Source of the DNA: Pleomorphochaeta sp.
GTDB lineage: Bacteria > Spirochaetota > Spirochaetia > Sphaerochaetales > Sphaerochaetaceae
Reading direction: 5' to 3'
NCBI GenBank assembly: GCA_028532815.1
Contig: JAQQAS010000047.1
Coordinates: 74,841-135,199 of the forward strand
Length of the DNA stretch: 60,359 bases
Below are positions 43,001 to 50,544 of this stretch, one piece after another. Position numbers and translations under genes: made by a program. The notes beneath the pieces were generated by a model. That model was not told the origin of the DNA and did no database searches. It saw nothing but the letters and a program-made list of their open reading frames with translations. The stretch's first letter is position 1, and every line of letters starts with the position of its first letter.

Positions 43001-43033
43001 AAAAAAAGCTTAGTCCAAGAGAGGGCTAAGCTT
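43001..43033 (-). terminator. Terminator of the ribonucleotide reductase operon
   Basis: An 11-bp stem (43006-43016 with 43023-43033, one T-G pair) with a six-base loop is followed on the minus strand by seven T, 19 bases after the nrdB stop codon. Confidence 0.9.
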
Positions 43034-43051
43034 AAATATTATATAGTTATT

Positions 43052-44101
43052 TTAAAGATCATCAACTAGAGCTGAACTTTTAGCATACGCTGTACTTTTT
43101 GCTTCAAAGAAATCTGTTTTAATTAGATTTGCATTTGAATATTGGCCTACCCATTTTAGAGTGTCTGGTTCACTATCATGACCTTCATATATTTTTTCAA
43201 ATCCAAGTTGAGTAGAGCGTAAATTTCCTAAATATTGGATATAATCTGTGACCATTTGTTTATTTAATCCAACTATGTTATCACCAATTACATAATGACC
43301 CCAATCAATCTCCATTTCACATCCAACTTTAATCATTTCTCTATAACTATCAATTAATTCAGGAGTAAACATTTCAGGATGTTCTTCTTTCATTTCAAGA
43401 AGGATTGATCTAAATAGCCAAAGGTGAGTGTTTTCATCCCTGTTAATATATCTAATTTCTTGAACGGATCCTGGCATTTTATGGTTTCTCCCTAAATTGT
43501 AGAAGAACATAAATCCTGAATAGAAGTAAACACCTTCTAGTATGTAGTTAGCAATCATTGTTTTAACTAAGCTTTTTAAGTTTGGATTTTCTTGGAATTG
43601 ATTATATAAATCTCCAATAAATTTGTTTCTCTCTAGAAGGTGTTTATCATCCTTCCATTGATATAATATTTCAGTTCTTTCCTCAGGTGAACAAATTGTA
43701 TCTAGCATATAGCCATAACTTTGTGAGTGCACAGCTTCTTGGAAAGCTTGAATAGTTAAACAAAGGTTTACTTCATTTGCTGTTATATAGTGGCTTACAT
43801 TAGGCAAATTTGCTGTTTGAACACTGTCTAGGAAAATTAAGAAACTTAAAACTTTATCATAGGCTGATTTTTCAAATTTGTCTAATAGTCTATAATCTTG
43901 AACATCTGTGTTCATGTTTATTTCTTCAGGTACCCAGAAATTGTTCATAGCTTGTCTGTACCAATCACTTGACCAACTATATTTGATATTATTAAAATCA
44001 TTGAGATTAGTTGTATTTCCACCAACCATTTTTCTTTTATCTAGGGAAATATCTCCATTTTCATTGAACATAGGTCTTCTTACAATTTCATTATCATTCA
44101 T
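43052..44101 (-). CDS. nrdB: Ribonucleotide reductase class Ia, beta subunit
   Basis: A 349-residue small subunit that holds the di-iron/tyrosyl-radical cofactor. Ligand and radical residues are visible: D92 (FLDSVQ), E122 and H125 in QEAVHSQSY, and the radical tyrosine Y129 four residues after the histidine. So this is a Tyr-type, not a Chlamydia-type Phe, subunit. Further ligands lie in the EGVYFYSGF and RDENTHLWLF helices. I choose the ATG at 44101, preceded by AAGGAGAAG; an ATG at 44155 would overlap nrdA. It follows nrdA by 19 bases. Its oxygen dependence implies at least some exposure to air. Confidence 0.93.
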   Translation of the reverse strand: MNDNEIVRRPMFNENGDISLDKRKMVGGNTTNLNDFNNIKYSWSSDWYRQAMNNFWVPEEINMNTDVQDYRLLDKFEKSAYDKVLSFLIFLDSVQTANLPNVSHYITANEVNLCLTIQAFQEAVHSQSYGYMLDTICSPEERTEILYQWKDDKHLLERNKFIGDLYNQFQENPNLKSLVKTMIANYILEGVYFYSGFMFFYNLGRNHKMPGSVQEIRYINRDENTHLWLFRSILLEMKEEHPEMFTPELIDSYREMIKVGCEMEIDWGHYVIGDNIVGLNKQMVTDYIQYLGNLRSTQLGFEKIYEGHDSEPDTLKWVGQYSNANLIKTDFFEAKSTAYAKSSALVDDL

Positions 44102-44120
44102 AAAATACTTCTCCTTTAAT

Positions 44121-46652
44121 TTATGAGCTACATGAGGAACATTCCTCAACTTCAAGGGATTTACTTCTTAAGTAATAGATCGTTTTTACATTATTTTTAT
44201 ACGCTTCTAAATATAAATCTAAAATAGTCCTAAATGTCATTTCATTTGTAATATAGATATTTAAACTCATAGCTTGATCTATATGTCTTTGTTTAACACC
44301 AGCTGCTTTAATGCTCCATTTTTGATCAATTAAGTGTGCACTTTTATAATACCAAAATGTATTTTGGCTAAGTTCTGGGGCAACTCTTGGGATAATCATA
44401 TTCTTTTTTTCCTCTAAAAAGAATTTATTCATTATTGGATCTAAACCAGCAGTTGTTCCAATTAATATGCTTGTGCTACTTGTTGGTGCTATAGCCATAA
44501 GATAAGAGTTTCTAATTCCATTTTTTTTGACTTCTTCTTTTAAAGCAAGCCATTTTTCACTATTATAGTTTCTTCTCTCAAAATATTTTCCATTTTGCCA
44601 TTCACTGTTTTCAAAGTAAGTGTAGCTTCCTTTTTCTTTGCTAATTTCCATACTAGCTTTAACAGCACTATAGTTTATCTTTTCAAATACTTTATCAACA
44701 TATTCTAAATGAGCTTCACTTTCCCAACTTATTTGATTTTTTGCTAGCATATGATGATATCCACTAACGCCAAGCCCAATTGCTCTATATTTGTGATTGG
44801 TTACTTTTGCGTAGGGCACTGGATACATATTTAAATCAATTACATTATCAAGGGCTCTAACAACACTATGTACTGTATTTTCAATTTCAGTTTCATTATT
44901 TGTATCAATATTGCCTAAAGCTAAAGAAGCTAAGTTACAAACAACAAAGTCTCCAGGTTTAGTTTTTTCAACAATAATAGTATCACCATCTTCTGTTTCA
45001 ATTTTGTTGCTTATAAGTTCAATTTCTTTCATGTTTTGAGCTATTTCAGTACATAGATTTGAACAATAAATTATTCCTTCATGTTTGTTTGGGTTAGCTT
45101 CATTTACAATATCTCGGTTAAATGTAAATGGAGTTCCAGTTTCAATAGCTGATTTTAAAATTAATCGAACTAAATCTTTTACAACGATAGTTCTTTTAGA
45201 AATCTTAGAATCTTTTATACAGCTATAATATTTTTCTTCCCATTCTTTTCCATAATAGTCTTCCAGGTGATAACCTTTTGCTTTATAAATTTCATATGGG
45301 CACATCATGTACCAAGTACCATTGATATCTTTTTCTACCATTTCCCAAAAAAGATTAGGGTAACAAACAGCTGGAAAAACATCATGAGCTTTCATTCTAT
45401 CATCACCATTGTTTGTTCTAAGTTGTAAAAATTCAGGTAAGTCTTTATGCCATGCATCAAGGTAGACTGCAACAGCTCCTTGTCTTACCCCTAGTTGATC
45501 TACAGCAACAGCTGTATTATTAGCTAATTTTATCCATCTAATAATTCCTCCTGCAATTCCTTTGAAATCTCTAATAGCAGAACCAACTGCTCTAACTTTT
45601 CCAAAATATAATCCCATACCTCCACCAAATTTGCTAACCTTAGCAAAATTATCTAGAGATCTATATATTCCATCTAGTGAATCTGGAACTGTATCAATGA
45701 AACACGAAGATAGTTGATGATATGGTTTTCTAGCATTGCTAAGAGTAGGGGTTGCCATAGTTACTTTTTGTTCACTTAGCATATCATAGAATTTTTTAAC
45801 CCAAATTAATCTATCACTTTTCTCTTTCATTGCAAGATGAAGTGCAATTCCAAGATACATTTCTTGAGGTGTTTCTAATAGCTTGTTATCATGTGTTTTA
45901 ATTACATATCTTCGAAGCATCAAATCTAAACCACTGAAGGTAAAAAGTTTATTTCTTTCTTCTCTAATAAAGGTTTCTGCTTCGTCAATTTCGCTTTTCG
46001 AATAAGAGTCTAATATATATTTCCCATACAATCCATTTTCGCTCATATAGCTAATTTTGTCATATAAGCCATTAAATCCAAATTGGACTTTATATTTTTT
46101 TAGATTTCCTAGGAATTGAAGATTTAGTAATCTTCCAGCGATAAATTCCCAGTCAGGGGCTTCAATTGTAGTTAGTTCAACACTAGCTTTCAATAGGGCA
46201 TTTAATTTATCTTCTTTTGTCATTTGAGGTTTAGTAAATGCTAGATATTTGCTATATAAAAGGCCCAAACTGTATTGAGGCGCATTAAAGTCTTTTTGAA
46301 TTTCTCTAAGAACATCATTTAAATTTGGAAGATCTAAATCATTTGATATTAATCTTCTATCTTCTCTTTTTTGTGTTTGGTTTGATCTATATAATATATA
46401 ACATTTTGCAACATCATAATATTTATGATTCATTAATGTTTGTTCAACTAAATCTTGAATTCTTTCAACTTCAACTTCTTTATTTTTTTCTTCAATAAGT
46501 GTTGTTTCTATTTCTTTTACTAATATATTTAAAGTTTTTTTATTACAAGCTACTTCTTTTGCAATAAATGCACTTTGGATAGCTTGTGCAATCTTGTTTT
46601 TCTGGTAACTTTCAAGATTTCCATTTCGTTTAACAATTTTTGTTAATTTCAT
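44121..46652 (-). CDS. nrdA: Ribonucleotide reductase class Ia, alpha subunit
   Basis: An 843-residue catalytic subunit reducing ribonucleoside diphosphates. An N-terminal ATP-cone (about 1-95, KIVKRNGNLESYQKNKIAQA) gives allosteric activity control. Catalytic features are the cysteine in QLSSCFID, the N-x-C-x-E motif in SNLCTEI and the redox cysteine in VVCNLASLALGN. APTSSTSILIGTTAGLDPI is the phosphate-binding loop. The C-terminus ends in a C-x-x-C tail (ECSSCSS) used for re-reduction by thioredoxin or glutaredoxin. GAGGAG precedes the ATG. It forms an operon with nrdB. I could not assign convincing NrdR boxes. Confidence 0.95.
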   Translation of the reverse strand: MKLTKIVKRNGNLESYQKNKIAQAIQSAFIAKEVACNKKTLNILVKEIETTLIEEKNKEVEVERIQDLVEQTLMNHKYYDVAKCYILYRSNQTQKREDRRLISNDLDLPNLNDVLREIQKDFNAPQYSLGLLYSKYLAFTKPQMTKEDKLNALLKASVELTTIEAPDWEFIAGRLLNLQFLGNLKKYKVQFGFNGLYDKISYMSENGLYGKYILDSYSKSEIDEAETFIREERNKLFTFSGLDLMLRRYVIKTHDNKLLETPQEMYLGIALHLAMKEKSDRLIWVKKFYDMLSEQKVTMATPTLSNARKPYHQLSSCFIDTVPDSLDGIYRSLDNFAKVSKFGGGMGLYFGKVRAVGSAIRDFKGIAGGIIRWIKLANNTAVAVDQLGVRQGAVAVYLDAWHKDLPEFLQLRTNNGDDRMKAHDVFPAVCYPNLFWEMVEKDINGTWYMMCPYEIYKAKGYHLEDYYGKEWEEKYYSCIKDSKISKRTIVVKDLVRLILKSAIETGTPFTFNRDIVNEANPNKHEGIIYCSNLCTEIAQNMKEIELISNKIETEDGDTIIVEKTKPGDFVVCNLASLALGNIDTNNETEIENTVHSVVRALDNVIDLNMYPVPYAKVTNHKYRAIGLGVSGYHHMLAKNQISWESEAHLEYVDKVFEKINYSAVKASMEISKEKGSYTYFENSEWQNGKYFERRNYNSEKWLALKEEVKKNGIRNSYLMAIAPTSSTSILIGTTAGLDPIMNKFFLEEKKNMIIPRVAPELSQNTFWYYKSAHLIDQKWSIKAAGVKQRHIDQAMSLNIYITNEMTFRTILDLYLEAYKNNVKTIYYLRSKSLEVEECSSCSS

Positions 46653-46888
46653 GTATTCTCCTCTAGAGTTGTATTTTTAATACTATAACATTTAGTGAAA
46701 AATATTATAAGCAAATGATAAGCTATAATAGAGAATAGTGAAAAGAGTTAAATTAAATAAATTAGGAATTTAACTTGTTTTTTTTGTTTGAAAAATCAAT
46801 ATAATTATTTAAGCAATATTTTATAAATATCATATGACAGTAATAATGATTTTAGGTTATACTCTCTATATACAAAATGAGGAAATAT

Positions 46889-48112
46889 ATGAAAAACAAA
46901 AACTATATTGGGTTTTTATGGCATGCAATTTTCTTGTCATTAACTACAACCTTTACTGAAGTCAATACTGTTATTCCAGCTCTAATCTTAAGCCTTGGTG
47001 GATCATCTTTCCATGTGGGTGTTGTTTCTGCCATAGTTATTGGACTGCCTGTTGTAACTAAATTATTTTTTTCTAGTTTTCTTTCATCAAAAAATAAAAA
47101 AAAGCCATATCTTCTTCTTGGTATAAATTTAAGAGTTTTAGCTTTAATTAGTATTGCCGTAACTTTGATTTATTATAAGAGTTTTTCTTTTATTGTTATT
47201 CTTTTGCTTCTATATTTTGAATTATTAGTTTTTTCAGTTGGTGGAGCGTTTGCAAGTTTGCCCTATGTTTATCTGCTAGGTAGTTTATCTAAGGACCTTA
47301 GAATTAACTTTTTTACAAGACGACAAATGATTTCTAGTGTAGGTATGCTTTTATCTGTTATTATTGCTAGATATATTTTATCTACATGGCAATATCCCAC
47401 CCAATATGTTATTCTTTTTTCAATTTCAGCAACTTCTTTATTTATTGCTTCCATGGGTTTTTGGCAAGTTAAAGAGTCTTCAGCAAATGTAAGTGAAAGA
47501 GTTTATTTAAAAGATATTTTAAAAAACCTTCCTTCTTTATTAAAACATGATAAAAATTTTGCTTTATTTTTAATTTATTCTAATATAATGGGTGCTGCTT
47601 TAGCCTTAACACCTTTTTATATTGGTTATGCTAAGAATAATTTTACTCTTGATGGTAAACTGCTCAGTTCATTATTGTTGATACAAATTAGTGGTATGTT
47701 TGTGGCTTCTTTTCTTTATCCTAAAATAATAAATAAGAAAGGTTTTAAGGGCGTTTTAAAATTTAGAATCTATATTCATTTTTTTCTTCCTCTTATAGCG
47801 GTATATATAGCAAATAAAGGATCACTTATAGCTTATTTATTTGTGTTCTTTTTTATAGGGGTAATAATTAGTGCTAGAGCAGTTAGTGAAGATGCAGCTT
47901 TAATTGAATTGAGTAATGAGTCAAATAGGGTTATCTATTCGGCTTTAAGCGGAACTTTAAATATTGCAATAATTGTTGTCCCTTTAATACTAGGCTCATT
48001 AATTTCTGTATTTTCTTATGAAATCATATTTATAATATCCTCTCTATTTACTCTATTAGCTTTTCCAATCTTAAGTAAAATTACTTGCCCAATTGACTTA
48101 GAGACAAATTGA
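46889..48112 (+). CDS. MFS transporter
   Basis: A 407-residue major facilitator with about 12 transmembrane segments in two bundles (1-190, 215-407). The segment TTTFTEVNTVIPALILSLGG lies in helix 1, and the loop between helices 2 and 3 contains FLSSKNKKKPYLLLG, the usual basic motif-A position in degenerate form. AGGA lies five bases before the ATG at 46889; an ATG at 46877 would include that site. It is a single gene with no informative neighbours. Related proteins annotated as MFS without substrate are common, and export of a drug or metabolite is the usual guess; no substrate can be inferred here. Confidence 0.87.
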   Translation: MKNKNYIGFLWHAIFLSLTTTFTEVNTVIPALILSLGGSSFHVGVVSAIVIGLPVVTKLFFSSFLSSKNKKKPYLLLGINLRVLALISIAVTLIYYKSFSFIVILLLLYFELLVFSVGGAFASLPYVYLLGSLSKDLRINFFTRRQMISSVGMLLSVIIARYILSTWQYPTQYVILFSISATSLFIASMGFWQVKESSANVSERVYLKDILKNLPSLLKHDKNFALFLIYSNIMGAALALTPFYIGYAKNNFTLDGKLLSSLLLIQISGMFVASFLYPKIINKKGFKGVLKFRIYIHFFLPLIAVYIANKGSLIAYLFVFFFIGVIISARAVSEDAALIELSNESNRVIYSALSGTLNIAIIVVPLILGSLISVFSYEIIFIISSLFTLLAFPILSKITCPIDLETN

Positions 48113-48308
48113 TTTTTGAAACAAAATAATATATTTTTTAATTAGTAAATTTAATAAAGATTGTGTGATAAATTTTGCAAATATAATTTTTGTTTATAAT
48201 TCTAGATTCAGATTATAATAAATGTTAATTTTATCTTATCTAATATTTAAAAAGCTAAATTAAACTTGAATTATGTGTAAGATCTGAATTATAAATTAGG
48301 AACCCGTT

Positions 48309-49067
48309 TTGAGTTTAAAAATAAAATATGAAGATCTTGAAAACTTAAAGATTTTAATTCAAAAAAGTAAGAATACATTAGTTTTTTTATCCGAAGAAAT
48401 TTCACATATTAGTGGAGTTCCTAACTATAAAATGCCTCATGGCTTAGTTGATTCTCCCTGGCAAGGTATTGATAACTCTAGGCTATTAAGCTTTGATTTC
48501 CTTTTGGTGCATCCACAAATCTTTTATTCTTGGTCAAAAGAAGTCTGGTATGATTTAGATAAATATAAAGAAAATCAAGTACATAAATTAATTGCTGAGC
48601 TACAAAAAGAATCTTTAATAACTAAAGTTTATACTGAATCTATTGATATGCTCTGTCAAAAGGCTATAATTCAAGATGTTGTAGAAATAAATGGCAACCC
48701 TAGTGCATTTTGCTTAAAATGTGGTAAGTATTTTTCTTATGATAAGGTTTCTAAGTTCGTGCACCAAAATGAAGTCCCGTATTGTGATATGTGTGGTACT
48801 TTACTTAAATCACAAGTAAGACTTGATGAGCAAGTGATATCAAAACAAGAATTACTAAAATGGAAATCTGACTTTATAAGATGTAATTTATGCATTCTCT
48901 TTGGCACTCCATCCTCTAGAGATGAAATTATATCTCTTTTTAACTTGTTGGATTTTGAAAAATTAATTGTTATAAGTGATAAGGCAACTCCTTTTGATAG
49001 TAAATCTTACTTGAAATTTAATAATATTGATAAAGTTGTTTCCTTCCTCGAAGATTCTTTTATTTAA
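48309..49067 (+). CDS. Sirtuin-fold protein lacking catalytic residues (pseudoenzyme)
   Basis: A 252-residue protein that aligns along its length with bacterial Sir2 deacylases but has lost the active site. The NAD-binding GAG is S28-E29-E30 in FLSEEISHISGVPNY (normally TGAGIS-x-x-SGIPDFR). QNID is replaced by ESID (110-113). The catalytic histidine of ELHG is N128 in EINGN, and the FGE motif is LDE. By contrast all four zinc cysteines remain (C135, C138, C159, C162), as do FGTPSS in place of IGTSL and the C-terminal strand. The start is TTG at 48309 with AGGA ahead. It is probably a non-catalytic binding protein; alternatively a gene in decay, although the frame is intact. Confidence 0.8.
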   Translation: MSLKIKYEDLENLKILIQKSKNTLVFLSEEISHISGVPNYKMPHGLVDSPWQGIDNSRLLSFDFLLVHPQIFYSWSKEVWYDLDKYKENQVHKLIAELQKESLITKVYTESIDMLCQKAIIQDVVEINGNPSAFCLKCGKYFSYDKVSKFVHQNEVPYCDMCGTLLKSQVRLDEQVISKQELLKWKSDFIRCNLCILFGTPSSRDEIISLFNLLDFEKLIVISDKATPFDSKSYLKFNNIDKVVSFLEDSFI

Positions 49068-49368
49068 AATTACTTCATTTTCAAAAACTTAAAAAAATAA
49101 AAATTTAATTTATCATTAGTTTTATATTATTTTCTTTGTTATTAATTCAATTGAGTATATTGTTTCATTTTCTAATTTTTTTGTATAAAAAATATTTGTA
49201 AAATGTAGACAGATATATTATTTTGGTATACCTTATTATGTATTGATGACATGACTTGTATGATATATTTTTTTAATCCTACGTATTTATATTTTTAAGA
49301 TATTAATTATTAAGATATAGTAATGCTATTAAGTCATTTCTTATTATAATTTTATTGAGGAGGGCGGT
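49068..49368. other. Intergenic region upstream of mscS
   Basis: About 300 AT-rich bases holding the promoter of the MscS gene and the end of the sirtuin-like transcript. The only structure I see is a short GGTATACC palindrome (49227-49234) and a possible weak promoter around 49242-49270. No small ORF, RNA or terminator is evident. Confidence 0.45.
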
Positions 49369-50223
49369 ATGAATTTATTTATTGCACTTGCAAGTTCAGC
49401 AAATAATAATATTTTACAGTCATTGCAGTTTTGGAATTCTGATGGATTTTCAGTTTTTATTAATCATTTAATATATGCTATTGTTGTTTTGTTGATTGGA
49501 TGGATAGTTTTAAAAATAATATTAAACACATTAAAAAAAGTTTTAGAGAGAAGTAAAAAACTAAGTGATTTGCTTCAAGATTATTTTTTAAAAATTGTTT
49601 CAATTTTAGGGTGGGTGATTGTTATTGTTACAACCTTAGCTCAACTTGGTATTGACATGGCACCTATGATAGCTGGGCTTGGTATTACTGGTGTTGTTTT
49701 AGGCTTAGCACTAAAAGATTCGATTTCCAATTTCTTCGCAGGCTTTATGATTATTTTAAATAATCTGTTTAGAAAAGGAGATTTTGTTCAATTAGGATCT
49801 TTATCTGGTACTGTGAAAAGTATGGATTTAATGAGTGTTAAATTGGCAACTCCTGATAACAAAAATGTCACTATTAGTAATAATATAGTTTGGGGTGCTC
49901 CTGTTATAAACTTTTCTGATATTGATAAGAGACGTGTTGATATGAGTGTTGGGGTTCCTTACGATTGTGATCTCAAGGTTGCAAAACAAGTTTTCGTAGA
50001 TCTTATTTCTTCTTATCCAGAAGTGCTTAAGGATATGGCGGTGACTGTAGAAATAGCTGAGTTAGCTGACTCTTCAATTAACTTTGTAATTAGACCTTGG
50101 GTTTTACCTGCAGATTATTGGACTGTTTACTTTAGATTCAATAGTGAAATTACTCCAAAGTTAGCTGAGAAGGGCATTTATTTACCTTTCCCACAATTAG
50201 ATGTTCACTTAGATAAAAATTAA
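49369..50223 (+). CDS. MscS-family small-conductance mechanosensitive channel
   Basis: A 284-residue inner-membrane channel that opens under membrane tension to release solutes in osmotic downshock. Three transmembrane helices are seen (about 28-52, 70-92, 98-125). The third is the pore helix with its glycine/alanine pattern, IAGLGITGVVLGLALKD. A beta domain (RKGDFVQLGSLSGTV) and the C-terminal alpha/beta cage follow. Length matches the short MscS core (E. coli, 286). The start has a very strong GAGGAGG site. It is a monocistronic gene with a terminator-like hairpin downstream. Confidence 0.95.
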   Translation: MNLFIALASSANNNILQSLQFWNSDGFSVFINHLIYAIVVLLIGWIVLKIILNTLKKVLERSKKLSDLLQDYFLKIVSILGWVIVIVTTLAQLGIDMAPMIAGLGITGVVLGLALKDSISNFFAGFMIILNNLFRKGDFVQLGSLSGTVKSMDLMSVKLATPDNKNVTISNNIVWGAPVINFSDIDKRRVDMSVGVPYDCDLKVAKQVFVDLISSYPEVLKDMAVTVEIAELADSSINFVIRPWVLPADYWTVYFRFNSEITPKLAEKGIYLPFPQLDVHLDKN

Positions 50224-50242
50224 ATTTAATTTAGTTAATTAA

Positions 50243-50277
50243 AAATACGGAATTAGGGATGAACTTTTTCCGTATTT
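50243..50277 (+). terminator. Probable terminator of the mscS gene
   Basis: A perfect 9-bp stem (AAATACGGA/TCCGTATTT, 50243-50251 with 50269-50277) lies 19 bases after the stop. The following tail is only weakly T-rich. Confidence 0.55.
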
Positions 50278-50353
50278 ATATATATGAAAATTCTATTTGG
50301 AGGTTAAAAATAAATTATTTATATATGTATAAAATTAATTAATAATTAACTCC

Positions 50354-50383
50354 AAAAAAAAGGTAACCAACGAGTGGTTACCT
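50354..50383 (-). terminator. Terminator of the second tRNA-Gly
   Basis: A perfect 9-bp stem (AGGTAACCA/TGGTTACCT, 50361-50369 with 50375-50383) is followed on the minus strand by eight T, starting four bases after the tRNA 3' end. Confidence 0.9.
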
Positions 50384-50386
50384 AAG

Positions 50387-50458
50387 AGCGAAAGACGGGA
50401 CTTGAACCCGCGACATCCACCTTGGCAAGGTGGAGCTCTACCACTGAGCTACTTTCGC
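50387..50458 (-). tRNA. tRNA-Gly (GCC), second copy
   Basis: A 72-nt tRNA identical over its whole length to the tRNA-Gly at 7542-7613 (anticodon GCC, discriminator U, no encoded CCA). It is transcribed alone with an unrelated terminator, so it is a dispersed duplicate rather than part of a copied operon. Confidence 0.97.
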
Positions 50459-50544
50459 AATATTGTTTTTGTTAAGTCTCTTAACTCGCATTAATATGCC
50501 AAAAAAGAAAAATTTTGTCTAGAGGTTTTTAAAAAAAATTTTTA

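Noticed and set aside
46653-46760. NrdR boxes upstream of nrdA
   Set aside because: CACTA...TAGT-like strings occur twice, but their spacing does not match the 16-bp NrdR consensus.
49227-49234. GGTATACC palindrome in the mscS upstream region
   Set aside because: An eight-base palindrome is too short to support as an operator without conservation data.
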